Origin: a virus
Direction: 5' to 3' (one strand)
Length of the DNA: 64,000 nucleotides
IMG/VR virus record: IMGVR_UViG_3300033571_018680
Span: 1-64,000 of that record
Below are positions 8,076-15,651 of this stretch, in pieces; position 1 is the first letter of the stretch; each line of letters begins with the position of its first letter. The notes under the pieces were generated by a model that saw only the letters and a list, made by a program, of their open reading frames with translations, was not told the DNA's origin and did not search any database. The translations under genes and the position numbers were made by a program.

Positions 8076-8366
8076 TTATTTTATAATTAATTCTTCAAAT
8101 TTAATTAAATTATTTAATTCTGGCTCAATTAATCTTATAGATTTTTCTACATTTAATTTTTTAAATAGCTCATCATCTATAAAAGCTTCTAATTCAGATC
8201 CTATAATCTTATCATATGTTTCGGGTACTACATCTCCTCTTGAATCATAGATAGATTTAATATAATTATTTCTATTATTTAAGTCAATATGTATTGAACA
8301 TCCATCTGGTCTAGTGCCAAATCCCTTTTCGGATTCCTCCCAAAGTTGCAAAACTACTTTATTCAT
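8076..8366 (-). CDS. Hypothetical protein
   Basis: 96 residues, soluble, with 'VVLQLWEESEKGFGTRPDG' at the N-terminus and a Leu/Ile-rich helical C-terminus. I do not recognise a function. It is transcribed divergently from the glutamine synthetase gene, with an 83-base A/T-rich spacer and no clear regulatory element. Confidence 0.5.
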   Translation of the reverse strand: MNKVVLQLWEESEKGFGTRPDGCSIHIDLNNRNNYIKSIYDSRGDVVPETYDKIIGSELEAFIDDELFKKLNVEKSIRLIEPELNNLIKFEELIIK

Positions 8367-8449
8367 ATTTTAAATATTGTTACTTAATTTTTATATAATA
8401 TTCTAAACAAAGTTTAAAAAAAATAATAAAATTAAAAAAAACAACACTT

Positions 8450-9541
8450 ATGAATATTAAATTAGAGTATATTTGGCTTGATGGTTCTAACCCTCAGCAA
8501 ATTAGGAGTAAGACAAAGATTGTAAATAAGATGGATACAATGATTCCTATGGACTATCCTGTTTGGTCTTTTGATGGTAGTTCTACTGGACAAGCTCAGT
8601 CTGGTAAAGGTAAAAACACAGATTGTCTATTAAAGCCGGTATTTGTTACTATGGATCCATTTAGAGGTAATCCACATAGATTAGTTTTATGTGAAGTTCT
8701 TAACCCAGATGGTACACCACATGAATCAAATAACAGAAGAAAATTAGCTAAAAAAGTATCTGAATTAAATATTGATTCAAATGAGAAATCTGATCTTCCT
8801 TGGTTTGGTTGGGAACAAGAATATACACTAACACATAAACCTATGGTTCCATTTGGTGTAGGTGAAGGTATTCCTTTAGGATTTAGTTTAGATCCAAATA
8901 GAGTACCAAGACCACAAGGTGATTATTATTGTGGTATCGGTTCTGATAATGTAGTAGGTAGAGAAATTGTTGAAGAACATATGGACTTATGTATGGAAAT
9001 TGGATTAGATATTTCAGGTATTAATGCTGAAGTTTTACTAGGTCAGTGGGAATATCAAATTGGTCCAGTTACTGCTCTAAACGGTTCAGACCAGTTATGG
9101 ATATCAAGATATCTATTACAAAGAGTTGCTGAAAAACATAATGTTAAAGTTTCTTTACATCCAAAACCATTAAAAGGAGATTGGAATGGAACTGGTTGTC
9201 ACGTTAACTTTTCTACTAAAGAAATGAGAGAAGAAGGTGGAATAGAAATCATTAAGGAAAGTATGGTGAAGCTAGAAAGATATCAAAAAGAACATATTGC
9301 TGTTTATGGTTTACATAATAATGAGAGATTAACTGGAGCACATGAAACTTCAAGTATTAATGAGTTTAGTTATGGATTCTCTACAAGAGATACTTCTATT
9401 AGAATCCCAGCTCAAGCAATTGTTGAAGGTAAAGGTTATTTTGAAGATAGAAGACCAGCTTCTAACTGTGACCCTTATTTAGTTTCTGAGAGAATGTTAC
9501 AAACAGTTTATTCTGAAGTTGAAGTTTCAGCAGAAGCATAA
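8450..9541 (+). CDS. glnII: Glutamine synthetase, type II (eukaryotic-like) family
   Basis: 363 residues, close to full length for GSII (about 350-370). It makes glutamine from glutamate, ammonia and ATP. Family motifs are all present: 'YIWLDG' at the start, 'FDGSSTGQA' (41-49), 'WFGWEQEYTL' with E122 and E124, 'GINAEVLLGQWEYQIGP' (190-206), 'GDWNGTGCHVNFST' with H251, 'NNERLTGAHET', 'STRDTSIRIP' and 'GYFEDRRPASNCDPY'. The metal and substrate ligands appear intact, so it is probably active. It stands alone between phage genes with its own downstream terminator. It is an auxiliary metabolic gene, probably acquired from a cellular source. Confidence 0.95.
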   Translation: MNIKLEYIWLDGSNPQQIRSKTKIVNKMDTMIPMDYPVWSFDGSSTGQAQSGKGKNTDCLLKPVFVTMDPFRGNPHRLVLCEVLNPDGTPHESNNRRKLAKKVSELNIDSNEKSDLPWFGWEQEYTLTHKPMVPFGVGEGIPLGFSLDPNRVPRPQGDYYCGIGSDNVVGREIVEEHMDLCMEIGLDISGINAEVLLGQWEYQIGPVTALNGSDQLWISRYLLQRVAEKHNVKVSLHPKPLKGDWNGTGCHVNFSTKEMREEGGIEIIKESMVKLERYQKEHIAVYGLHNNERLTGAHETSSINEFSYGFSTRDTSIRIPAQAIVEGKGYFEDRRPASNCDPYLVSERMLQTVYSEVEVSAEA

Positions 9542-9561
9542 CATAAATGATTATAAAGTAA

Positions 9562-9590
9562 AAATCCACTCAATTGAGTGGATTTTTTAT
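9562..9590. terminator. Terminator downstream of glutamine synthetase
   Basis: AATCCACTCAATTGAGTGGATT is a perfect palindrome with five to six A on the left and six T on the right. It ends plus-strand transcription and can also act on the minus strand. Confidence 0.8.
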
Positions 9591-9734
9591 TTTAAAGATA
9601 TTTTGAATTTTTTCTTTTCTCCTTTTCTGTCTAGATGGAAATATAGTCATAGATGCCATTCCAAATCCTGGATCTAAAACAATATCAAATGTTTTTATAT
9701 TAATATTAGAGTGAGTGGAGTCCCATTCCGTCAT
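9570..9734 (-). pseudogene. Relic of a prohead-protease C-terminal motif
   Basis: A 54-codon minus-strand frame (ATG at 9734, TGA at 9570-9572) encodes 'TFDIVLDPGFGMASM' at 9648-9692. This closely matches 'TYDIVADPGFASAKM' of the prohead protease at 1109-3247. No protease His or Ser region lies upstream: the frame starts inside the end of the sigma-factor gene and its own end runs through the terminator hairpin. I read it as a fragment left by rearrangement, perhaps linked to insertion of glutamine synthetase. A small functional protein is less likely. Confidence 0.5.
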
Positions 9735-10032
9735 TTGATCCTTCAATTGAAATTAATTTAATTAAGTGTTCATTATCGCCTTTCTTTTTATAGAGTTCAT
9801 TATAACCTTTAGCGATTCCTCTTTTGAATACTTCTGTAAAATATGCGAAAGCATTTACAGATTTTTCTTCATTGAAATTATACCAGTTTTGAAACATATC
9901 AAGTAGTCCTGACTGATAACAATCTAATTTGTCATCATTTGACCAGTATCTCATTTTCTTGATTGTTTTTTTCGCTAATAATTCTAACATTTTTTCAGCG
10001 TTTCTTGTTAATTTTCCTTGTGCTTTTGACAC
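9706..10032 (-). CDS. gp55: Late transcription sigma factor, T4 gp55-like
   Basis: 108 residues from a GTG start. It directs host RNA polymerase to late promoters. The sigma region 2-like part is clear: 'YQSGLLDMFQNWYNFNEEKS' then 'NAFAYFTEVFKRGIAKGYNE', matching the T4 gp55 pattern '...[26 protein letters not shown]'. The frame is open upstream of the GTG and encodes plausible protein ('NPTLIYLNNKDLYIEVIV') without an ATG. An ATG at 10108 would join this frame if one T of a seven-T run were absent. The true start is therefore probably upstream, behind a frameshift or sequence error. Confidence 0.72.
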   Translation of the reverse strand: MSKAQGKLTRNAEKMLELLAKKTIKKMRYWSNDDKLDCYQSGLLDMFQNWYNFNEEKSVNAFAYFTEVFKRGIAKGYNELYKKKGDNEHLIKLISIEGSNDGMGLHSL

Positions 10033-10114
10033 TATGACCTCAATATAGAGATCTTTATTATTTAAATAGATAAGCGTTGGATTATTTTTTGAGTAAAAAA
10101 ATTTTCATTTTTTG

Positions 10115-10146
10115 CTTTCATGTTATATAAACATGTAACATGAAAG
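10115..10146. repeat. Perfect 11-bp inverted repeat upstream of the sigma gene
   Basis: CTTTCATGTTA (10115-10125) and TAACATGAAAG (10136-10146) are exact inverted copies around a 10-base spacer. It lies just upstream of the probable 5' end of the gp55-like gene. It may be an operator or an RNA hairpin; no T run follows, so it is not a typical terminator. Confidence 0.6.
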
Positions 10147-10162
10147 TTTAATTTTAAAATAA

Positions 10163-10192
10163 AAAATCCTCAAATTTCTTTGAGGATTTTTA
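10163..10192. terminator. Terminator downstream of 10207-11490
   Basis: AAAATCCTCAAA/TTTGAGGATTTT with a 4-base loop, A and T runs on either side. It lies just past the stop of the minus-strand 427-residue gene. Confidence 0.75.
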
Positions 10193-10206
10193 TTATATTA
10201 TAATAA

Positions 10207-11490
10207 TTAAAGTTTAATTCTTTCTTTGTATTGTAATTCTTTAGTAGCTTGTAGTTCAACATCTAAGTTTTCTCTTCTCTTTTCTAAGTTTTTAAGAGCT
10301 GTTGTTAGAACTTCTGACTCACCAATCATTTGAATAGAACCTTTTACTTTTTCAATGTTAAAATTAACATCTTCAAGTTTTAAAGTGATTTCTCTTTCTT
10401 TATCTTCTAATTTTCTTTTAACTATTAATTCTTTGTCTAATTTATTTTCAAAGAAATAAGTTAAGTCATAGTTTAATTCATTTCTAACTTCATTTACTAA
10501 TTCTAAAGCTGATTCATATTTAAAGAATGAATTACCATATCTTTCATCACATCTGTAAACAAAAGTATTATTTTTGTAGTTGAATGCAAATACTTCTAAG
10601 TAAGGATTGATTAGATTGTTAACTTTTTTAACAACATCTAATTCAATGAATTTATCTAAACTTTTAGACACTTCAAGTAAAACAGGGTAGAAGTTTTTAT
10701 TAACAATTGGAACAATTGGTGAAGAGAATAAACTTTCTAAAGTTGTTTCTTCATTCATCTCATCATCATTGATATAGATAGAACCTTTTTTACTAACTGG
10801 TAATCCAATAGTTAAATATTCAGAAATTCTGAAATTAACTCTATCTTCAGTAACAGTAGCATATTTCATAGCTGTTTCTAACATTCTTAAAGATTTTAAA
10901 TCTTCTTCATTTTTAACATGATTTTCTAAAAGAGTTTTCTCAATATTAGACTCAGTTAAAATAAACCAAGAATCTTTTACTAAAGCAATATGACCTTCTT
11001 CAACTTGTTCAACAACTGTGAAAATAGATTCACCTTTACCACCACTTAAAAGATTTGTTTTCTTCTCAGGTGATTTAGTTAAGTTATGTACGAATAATTT
11101 AACTTCAGGTACCCAATCATAGATAGCTAATTCGTTAAGAATCTTAGACATTCTATCTTGATCACTTTCAAGATTAATAGTCTGTAAAACAACATTAATT
11201 GGTTGTCTATAAAGTTCTCCTTGATTTTTAGTATTCAAAACATTATATAAATTTTTTAATTCATATAATAATTCGTAATTTTTCATATCATCATTAAGAT
11301 TTTCTAATAATGATTTAACACTTTTATCGTAAGTATAAGGCTTTAATCTTTCGTTAAGTGAGTTTATAATTACTTTTTCTGATAACTCATTACAAGCATT
11401 CATGTGTCCTTCAATTACAAATGAAATCTCTTCTTGATCAAGAGAAAGTTCCTTTTTGAAGTTATACAGTTCAAGTTTAAGATTCTTCAT
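10207..11490 (-). CDS. Large hypothetical, probably structural protein
   Basis: 427 residues, acidic to neutral, no signal peptide or membrane segment. The last 80 residues are strongly helical and charged, likely a coiled coil ('KLEDVNFNIEKVKGSIQM', 'LEKRRENLDVELQATKEL'). The N-terminal half has no motif I recognise. It has its own terminator and an AATATATAG-type element upstream. The position next to a gp15-like gene suggests a virion or assembly role, which is inference only. Confidence 0.55.
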   Translation of the reverse strand: MKNLKLELYNFKKELSLDQEEISFVIEGHMNACNELSEKVIINSLNERLKPYTYDKSVKSLLENLNDDMKNYELLYELKNLYNVLNTKNQGELYRQPINVVLQTINLESDQDRMSKILNELAIYDWVPEVKLFVHNLTKSPEKKTNLLSGGKGESIFTVVEQVEEGHIALVKDSWFILTESNIEKTLLENHVKNEEDLKSLRMLETAMKYATVTEDRVNFRISEYLTIGLPVSKKGSIYINDDEMNEETTLESLFSSPIVPIVNKNFYPVLLEVSKSLDKFIELDVVKKVNNLINPYLEVFAFNYKNNTFVYRCDERYGNSFFKYESALELVNEVRNELNYDLTYFFENKLDKELIVKRKLEDKEREITLKLEDVNFNIEKVKGSIQMIGESEVLTTALKNLEKRRENLDVELQATKELQYKERIKL

Positions 11491-11553
11491 ATTTTAAAAT
11501 ATTTTTTTTTATATACTCTATATATTAAGGTCAAAAAGTCATTTTTTACCATT

Positions 11554-12378
11554 TTAGTTATTTTTATTTGGATCTGACGAATTTGGGTTATTTGTTCCTG
11601 GATTTGTCTTTTCTCTTGTCTTTAATAGGTTATTATACCATCTTGTCCTCTTTGGTGCTACTATATAATTTGGATCATAAACTCCACCTATTTCAGTTAG
11701 AGGTCCATTTTCAGATCCATTTACCGATGTTTTATTAGATCCAACTCTATCTCTTCTTAATGCTGGATAATATGTCTGAACCTCAAATGAAATAGATAAT
11801 TTAATAGTATTATCACCAGTCATATTCTTTTCTCTATTTATCTCAACAGTATTTTGATCAGGTAGTAACATCACCGCATCAATATTCATAAAGTTGTGTT
11901 CAAACCACATAAATCTATATAACCAAAGAGTATCTAATATAGCTTGACTACATTTGAATATATCAATCTCACTAGATAAAATAATAGATAGATCATAACT
12001 AACTGTAATTGGAACAGCTCTTACTTTAGATAAAACTTTTCTTATTTCAGTATCATCTTCTAATACCATTTTTAACCAAACATTTGGATTGGCAAACTCA
12101 TCAGACCTAATAGTAAAATTAGTCATTGTTAAATGACCTCTTGGAATTTGATCAGTATTTAATTCAATAAATCTGTTTTCTGAAACTATATCATCTGCGA
12201 ATGAGTCTAATAAAAATCTTTCATCCCCTGTTAATGAGTAGTAGAAAGGAACTTTAACATAGACATCACCTGAGCTAAATCTATTAACCCAGTTAATTTG
12301 ACCCTCCATTGTATCTAAAACACAAACAGTTAGATCTCTAAAAAATACGTCTTCGAAATTAAACTTTTTACCCACCAT
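11554..12378 (-). CDS. gp15: Probable tail sheath stabiliser / completion protein, gp15-like
   Basis: 274 residues. T4 gp15 caps the finished sheath and tube and joins the tail to the head. Similar elements occur in order: 'GDVYVKVPFYYSLTG' near residue 37, an 'IPRGHLTMTNFTI' strand like the T4 'LPRINLHLVDFSY', 'AVPITVSYDLSIILSSEIDI' like T4 'PSPIKMIYELSIFTRYEDD', and 'IKLSISFEVQTYYPA' like 'IEWSLTFEVNGWMYPP'. The Pro/Asn-rich C-terminus is disordered, also as in T4. The match is by pattern and order only, so another neck protein cannot be ruled out. Confidence 0.6.
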   Translation of the reverse strand: MVGKKFNFEDVFFRDLTVCVLDTMEGQINWVNRFSSGDVYVKVPFYYSLTGDERFLLDSFADDIVSENRFIELNTDQIPRGHLTMTNFTIRSDEFANPNVWLKMVLEDDTEIRKVLSKVRAVPITVSYDLSIILSSEIDIFKCSQAILDTLWLYRFMWFEHNFMNIDAVMLLPDQNTVEINREKNMTGDNTIKLSISFEVQTYYPALRRDRVGSNKTSVNGSENGPLTEIGGVYDPNYIVAPKRTRWYNNLLKTREKTNPGTNNPNSSDPNKNN

Positions 12379-12442
12379 GAAGTTATATATTAAATAAACT
12401 TTGTCTCTAATTTGTAATATATTAATTACTAAAAACTAAAAT

Positions 12443-13411
12443 ATGTCTACTATAAAATCACTTTTATTATGGGAAAAATGGCGACCAAAAAATTTGGAAG
12501 AAGTTGTCTTACTACCAAGAATAAGAAAACAATTTGAAAAAGGAGTTACTCAAAATTATATATTCCACGGACACTATGGCAGTGGAAAAACCAGTCTAGC
12601 TAGAATTTTAATTGGTAAATACACAAAAGATAAAGCTTTCTTAGAGTTAAATAGTTCCTTATATACATCTATTGATGTTTTAAGATCAGAGATTGAGAAT
12701 TTCTGTAAGACCACGCCTATGATGGATGTTGAATCTGATATTAAATATGTATTTCTTGATGAGTTTGAAAGAGTTTCTGTTCAGTTTCAAGATGCTTTTA
12801 AGGCATTTATTGAGAAGTATAATAAAAATGTAAGATTTATTATTACCACAAATCACTTGAATAAAGTATCTGATGGTATTAAGTCTAGAATACCTCAAAT
12901 AAATTTTGACTGTCAATCAGTTGAAGAAGAAAAATATCTTAAAATGGAAATTTTTAAGAGAATAAATAATATTATTCTACCAAAAGAAGGAAAAGAAATT
13001 CCTAAGGAAGATTTAATTACAATAGTTAGTAAAAAGTTTCCAGACTTTAGGTCTATAATGGTTGAAGTTCAAAACTATTTAGAAACCGGTAGTCTTAGTG
13101 GTGGTTCATCTAATGTATCTAATAAATTAAAATTAGACCTTTATAGTTGTATCTATGATAAATCAATGGATTATGAAAAGATATATCATTTTTTAATGTC
13201 TACATTCGGTCCAGATAAAATAGATGTTATGATAGGTCTTCTGGGTAGACCATTCATTGATTGGTCCTTAAATGAAAAGACCGAGAATGTTGATAAATTA
13301 TTTAAATGTAATTATATTGTATCTGATTATACTTCAAAATTAGAAACAAATACCGATCCAATAGTGTTGGGTATGACCATATTAGGAAAGTTTAGGGATA
13401 TTCTAAATTAA
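12443..13411 (+). CDS. gp44: Sliding clamp loader subunit, T4 gp44-like AAA+ ATPase
   Basis: 322 residues, typical of gp44. It loads the sliding clamp for replication and, in T4, for late transcription together with gp55. Motifs: 'LWEKWRPKNLEEV' N-terminus of RFC-type loaders, Walker A 'GHYGSGKTS' (43-51), Walker B 'YVFLDEFER' (102-110), sensor 1 'FIITTNHLNK' and the S-R finger 'IKSRIPQ' (S148, R149). The gp62-like partner was not seen here. It is followed by gp25 with an 10-base gap. Confidence 0.88.
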   Translation: MSTIKSLLLWEKWRPKNLEEVVLLPRIRKQFEKGVTQNYIFHGHYGSGKTSLARILIGKYTKDKAFLELNSSLYTSIDVLRSEIENFCKTTPMMDVESDIKYVFLDEFERVSVQFQDAFKAFIEKYNKNVRFIITTNHLNKVSDGIKSRIPQINFDCQSVEEEKYLKMEIFKRINNIILPKEGKEIPKEDLITIVSKKFPDFRSIMVEVQNYLETGSLSGGSSNVSNKLKLDLYSCIYDKSMDYEKIYHFLMSTFGPDKIDVMIGLLGRPFIDWSLNEKTENVDKLFKCNYIVSDYTSKLETNTDPIVLGMTILGKFRDILN

Positions 13412-13420
13412 TATATACTA
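13410..13420 (+). promoter_or_regulatory. AATATATACTA element directly before gp25
   Basis: The element ends one base before the gp25 ATG at 13422. If it is a late promoter, the transcript would be leaderless or almost so. Confidence 0.4.
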
Positions 13421-13421
13421 C

Positions 13422-13799
13422 ATGGCATCATTTAATTTTTCAGACTTTTATATTGGTTACCCTGGTCACCCAAGATTTGTGGATAAAGAACTTATCACTG
13501 ATGAGTTGGTTAGAGTTATTGTTCAGAAATATGAAATGATAGTATTTACTAATAAAGGTGAAGTTTTTGGTGATCCTGAGTTTGGTGCTGATTTACCTAA
13601 ATTATTATTTGAAACTAAAGTATCAGCTACAAATGTTGAGAATGATATAAGAGATCAAATAGCTATTTATATTCCTGAGATTAAAAGTATACCTTATGAA
13701 CTTTCTGTTTCATTTTATCAAGATCCTGAGAATTACCAAGATGTAATGGAAGTATTCTTTAAGATAAAAGAATATGATGTTTATTTAACTATAAGTTAA
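13422..13799 (+). CDS. gp25: Baseplate wedge protein, gp25-like
   Basis: 125 residues, the usual size. gp25 joins the wedge core and starts sheath assembly; the family (GPW/gp25, lysozyme-like name) is found in all contractile systems. The diagnostic segment is 'VFGDPEFGADLPKLLFE' (residues 46-62), with the conserved D-P-x-F-G...L-L-F-E. The end is a beta-rich 'YDVYLTIS'. The last 11 bases overlap the convergent gene at 13789. Confidence 0.85.
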   Translation: MASFNFSDFYIGYPGHPRFVDKELITDELVRVIVQKYEMIVFTNKGEVFGDPEFGADLPKLLFETKVSATNVENDIRDQIAIYIPEIKSIPYELSVSFYQDPENYQDVMEVFFKIKEYDVYLTIS

Positions 13800-13998
13800 T
13801 TTTAATTCTTTCGCTGAATTCTTCAAATCTCATAATGCTTTCATTTTCAGCATATTTAGGTAAAGATTTCATTTTTATTCCTTCTGTCCACTCCTTATCA
13901 AATACCCATTTCATATTCTTAGGGGCTTTCTTCTTAGAACCATATTTGTTTCTCATTGCCCAAATATATTTGGCTTGTTGTTGACTTCTCGCTGGCAT
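13789..13998 (-). CDS. Small basic protein of a common phage type
   Basis: 69 residues. 'MPARSQQQAKYIWAMRNKYG' followed by a Lys-rich stretch and 'MKWVFDKEWTEG' is a layout I associate with small basic phage proteins of unknown role. The C-terminus contains 'MRFEEFSERI', which resembles the N-terminal tag of other proteins here. It starts 9 bases after the stop of the next gene upstream on its strand. Confidence 0.6.
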   Translation of the reverse strand: MPARSQQQAKYIWAMRNKYGSKKKAPKNMKWVFDKEWTEGIKMKSLPKYAENESIMRFEEFSERIKINL

Positions 13999-14007
13999 TG
14001 TTTATAT

Positions 14008-14388
14008 TTATTTTTTTACCCAGTTATATTCTGGATGCTTTTTTATTACTTTATCCCAAAATCCTCCACTAACATCTTGGTCTATAATAATTGTAAAATC
14101 TTTATCTATTGAACTTAATATTACTCTCATGACTTCTTGTGATAAACCTTTTTCTCCGGTTGAATTTACAATAGATTTTATTTCAATTGAATCTTTCCCA
14201 AATTTTAACATAAGAGCTTTGAGTGGTAGTTTAGAATCTATTCTAACATTTGGTTTTCCTGACTTATCAAGAATAGATGATGCTAATATTGTATTATTAG
14301 TAATTTGAACATTTGTAAATATTTCTGATAACTTATTAGATATCTTATCCATTAATGTATATTCTTTATATTCTCTAATTAATCTCAT
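14008..14388 (-). CDS. Hypothetical protein, acetyltransferase-like C-terminus
   Basis: 126 residues with the ATG at 14388, which follows the stop of the upstream gene (14390-14392) at once. A longer frame to 14451 would overlap that gene by 62 bases and adds an unlikely hydrophobic lead. 'GEKGLSQEVMRVILSSI' and 'VSGGFWDKVIKKHP' recall the glycine turn and last strand of GNAT-like proteins, but the central part is not clear. It starts 'MRLIREYKEYTL', loosely like the shared N-terminal tag. Confidence 0.5.
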   Translation of the reverse strand: MRLIREYKEYTLMDKISNKLSEIFTNVQITNNTILASSILDKSGKPNVRIDSKLPLKALMLKFGKDSIEIKSIVNSTGEKGLSQEVMRVILSSIDKDFTIIIDQDVSGGFWDKVIKKHPEYNWVKK

Positions 14389-14389
14389 A

Positions 14390-15004
14390 TTATTTAATTG
14401 GACAACTATTAGCAGTATAAATATACTTATAGTCTCTTTTAATTTTAACACCTAAACTCTCAGCTGTGGTAACAACATCTTCTAGACATTCTGAATCAGC
14501 TCCTCCAACAATAGTAACTTCTTTCCCATTTAAGGATTTTAATAACTCATATAGTTTTTTAGGGCATTGAAACCAAACATGTTTGTTTCCTATATAAGTA
14601 ATAATAGTTCCTTCTTTAGTATTGAATATATCACCTTTCTTCAGTGATTTAGATTCTTCCATCTCACTTATTTTATCATAAACTTCTTTATCTAATATCT
14701 TTTTATAGAAATCAGCATCTACATCATAATTATATCTCTTTTCAATTAAATCTTTTTGATTTGGGAAATGATATAAGTCATCATGTATAGGAACTTCAGG
14801 TTCATCTTCATATAGATAATCTTTATCTACATTCTTACCGTCTATATGGTTGTCCCAAAGTTGGTAGACATTTTGAAAGTTACTACAATACTTATTCAAT
14901 TCATTTAGGTACATTTCTGAAAAGAATTTCTTAAATGATTTCTGAACATCAACTATAATTAATGTACCATTACTATAACTTTCAAATGTTTTAAGATATC
15001 TCAT
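14390..15004 (-). CDS. Isochorismatase-fold hydrolase with an N-terminal tag
   Basis: 204 residues. After 'MRYLKTFESYSNG', a tag shared with unrelated proteins here, the cysteine-hydrolase fold starts: 'LIIVDVQKSF' with D19, and later 'VTIVGGADSECLEDVVTTAE' with C173, the expected nucleophile position. This family includes nicotinamidases and isochorismatases; the substrate cannot be told. The middle part is longer and less typical, so activity is not certain. A TTTAATATATAG element ends about 3 bases before the ATG. Confidence 0.65.
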   Translation of the reverse strand: MRYLKTFESYSNGTLIIVDVQKSFKKFFSEMYLNELNKYCSNFQNVYQLWDNHIDGKNVDKDYLYEDEPEVPIHDDLYHFPNQKDLIEKRYNYDVDADFYKKILDKEVYDKISEMEESKSLKKGDIFNTKEGTIITYIGNKHVWFQCPKKLYELLKSLNGKEVTIVGGADSECLEDVVTTAESLGVKIKRDYKYIYTANSCPIK

Positions 15005-15007
15005 TAA

Positions 15008-15019
15008 CTATATATTAAA
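15008..15019 (-). promoter_or_regulatory. TTTAATATATAG element before 14390-15004
   Basis: The minus strand reads TTTAATATATAG, then TTA, then the ATG at 15004. A nearly leaderless transcript would result if this is a -10-type element. Confidence 0.4.
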
Positions 15020-15021
15020 TA

Positions 15022-15050
15022 AAAAACCCATCAAAAATTTGATGGGTTTC
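15022..15050. terminator. Terminator downstream of 15070-15594
   Basis: AACCCATCAAA/TTTGATGGGTT with an A-rich left flank and T-rich right flank. It lies 20 bases past the stop at 15070 on the minus strand. Confidence 0.75.
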
Positions 15051-15069
15051 AATTTTTATAATTTTAATA

Positions 15070-15594
15070 TTATGCTGGTAATTCTTCACCACCTTCTGGT
15101 GCTTCTTCCTCTTTAGTTTCTTCTTCAGCTTCTTGAGTTTGAGCTTGAGGCTCTTCAAATTCTTCACCTTGTGATTGAGCTTGTGGCTGAGCTTCGGTTT
15201 GAACTTGTGGTTGAGCTTCAGCTTGTGGCTGAGCTTCAACTTGAGGTTGAGCCTGTGGCTGAGCTTCAGTTTGAGCTTGAGGTTGAGCCTGAGTTGATTG
15301 AGCTTGTGCTTGGCCACCCATTAATGCTCCACCAGGAATTTTTTCAACATCTAAGTTGTTCATATTTATATACTTAACAATTTCTTCAGCGATGTCAACA
15401 TCACCAAAAAACTGACGTAAATTTTTACCAGTAGTATCTTTTACTTTCTTTACATAAGCATTAATTAATGATTGGGGAATATCAATCATAGTTTTTACTT
15501 TGTAGATATCGTTTACTTGGAAAACAGATTCTTTAATAATCTCTTCTCTCTTACTCTTAGTACGATAATTTTCAAATGTTCTAATATGCTTCAT
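15070..15594 (-). CDS. Tagged protein with a Gln/Ala repeat tail
   Basis: 174 residues. It starts 'MKHIRTFENYRTKSKREE', one of the shared tag-like N-termini. Residues 25-90 form a small helical domain of unknown function. From about residue 93 the protein is low complexity: copies of 'AQPQAQ', 'EAQPQ' and 'VQTEAQPQ', then a Glu-rich end closing in 'PEGGEELPA'. The tail resembles that of the portal in composition. I infer a virion or core protein; no enzyme signature is present. Confidence 0.6.
   Translation of the reverse strand: MKHIRTFENYRTKSKREEIIKESVFQVNDIYKVKTMIDIPQSLINAYVKKVKDTTGKNLRQFFGDVDIAEEIVKYINMNNLDVEKIPGGALMGGQAQAQSTQAQPQAQTEAQPQAQPQVEAQPQAEAQPQVQTEAQPQAQSQGEEFEEPQAQTQEAEEETKEEEAPEGGEELPA
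15150..15312 (-). repeat. Gln/Ala/Pro/Glu coding repeats
   Basis: Irregular 15- to 24-base units with 'ttgagcttgtgg' and 'ctgagcttc' variants encode repeated A-Q-P-Q and E-A-Q-P-Q. Likely to vary in copy number between relatives. Confidence 0.7.
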
Positions 15595-15617
15595 TTTACA
15601 ATTTATTTTTTATAGTT

Positions 15618-15626
15618 TATATATTA
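15618..15626 (-). promoter_or_regulatory. TAATATATA element before 15070-15594
   Basis: The minus strand reads CTTAATATATAAACTA about 24 bases before the ATG at 15594. Confidence 0.4.
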
Positions 15627-15651
15627 AGATTAAAAACTCATTTTTTTCACT

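Noticed and set aside
10033-10206. tRNA or small RNA gene in the gap before the sigma gene
   Set aside because: The inverted repeat makes one hairpin only; no cloverleaf arms or CCA end were found.
14008-14451. Longer start of the 126-residue gene at 14451
   Set aside because: It would overlap the upstream gene by 62 bases and adds a hydrophobic segment with no match; the ATG right after the upstream stop is more natural.
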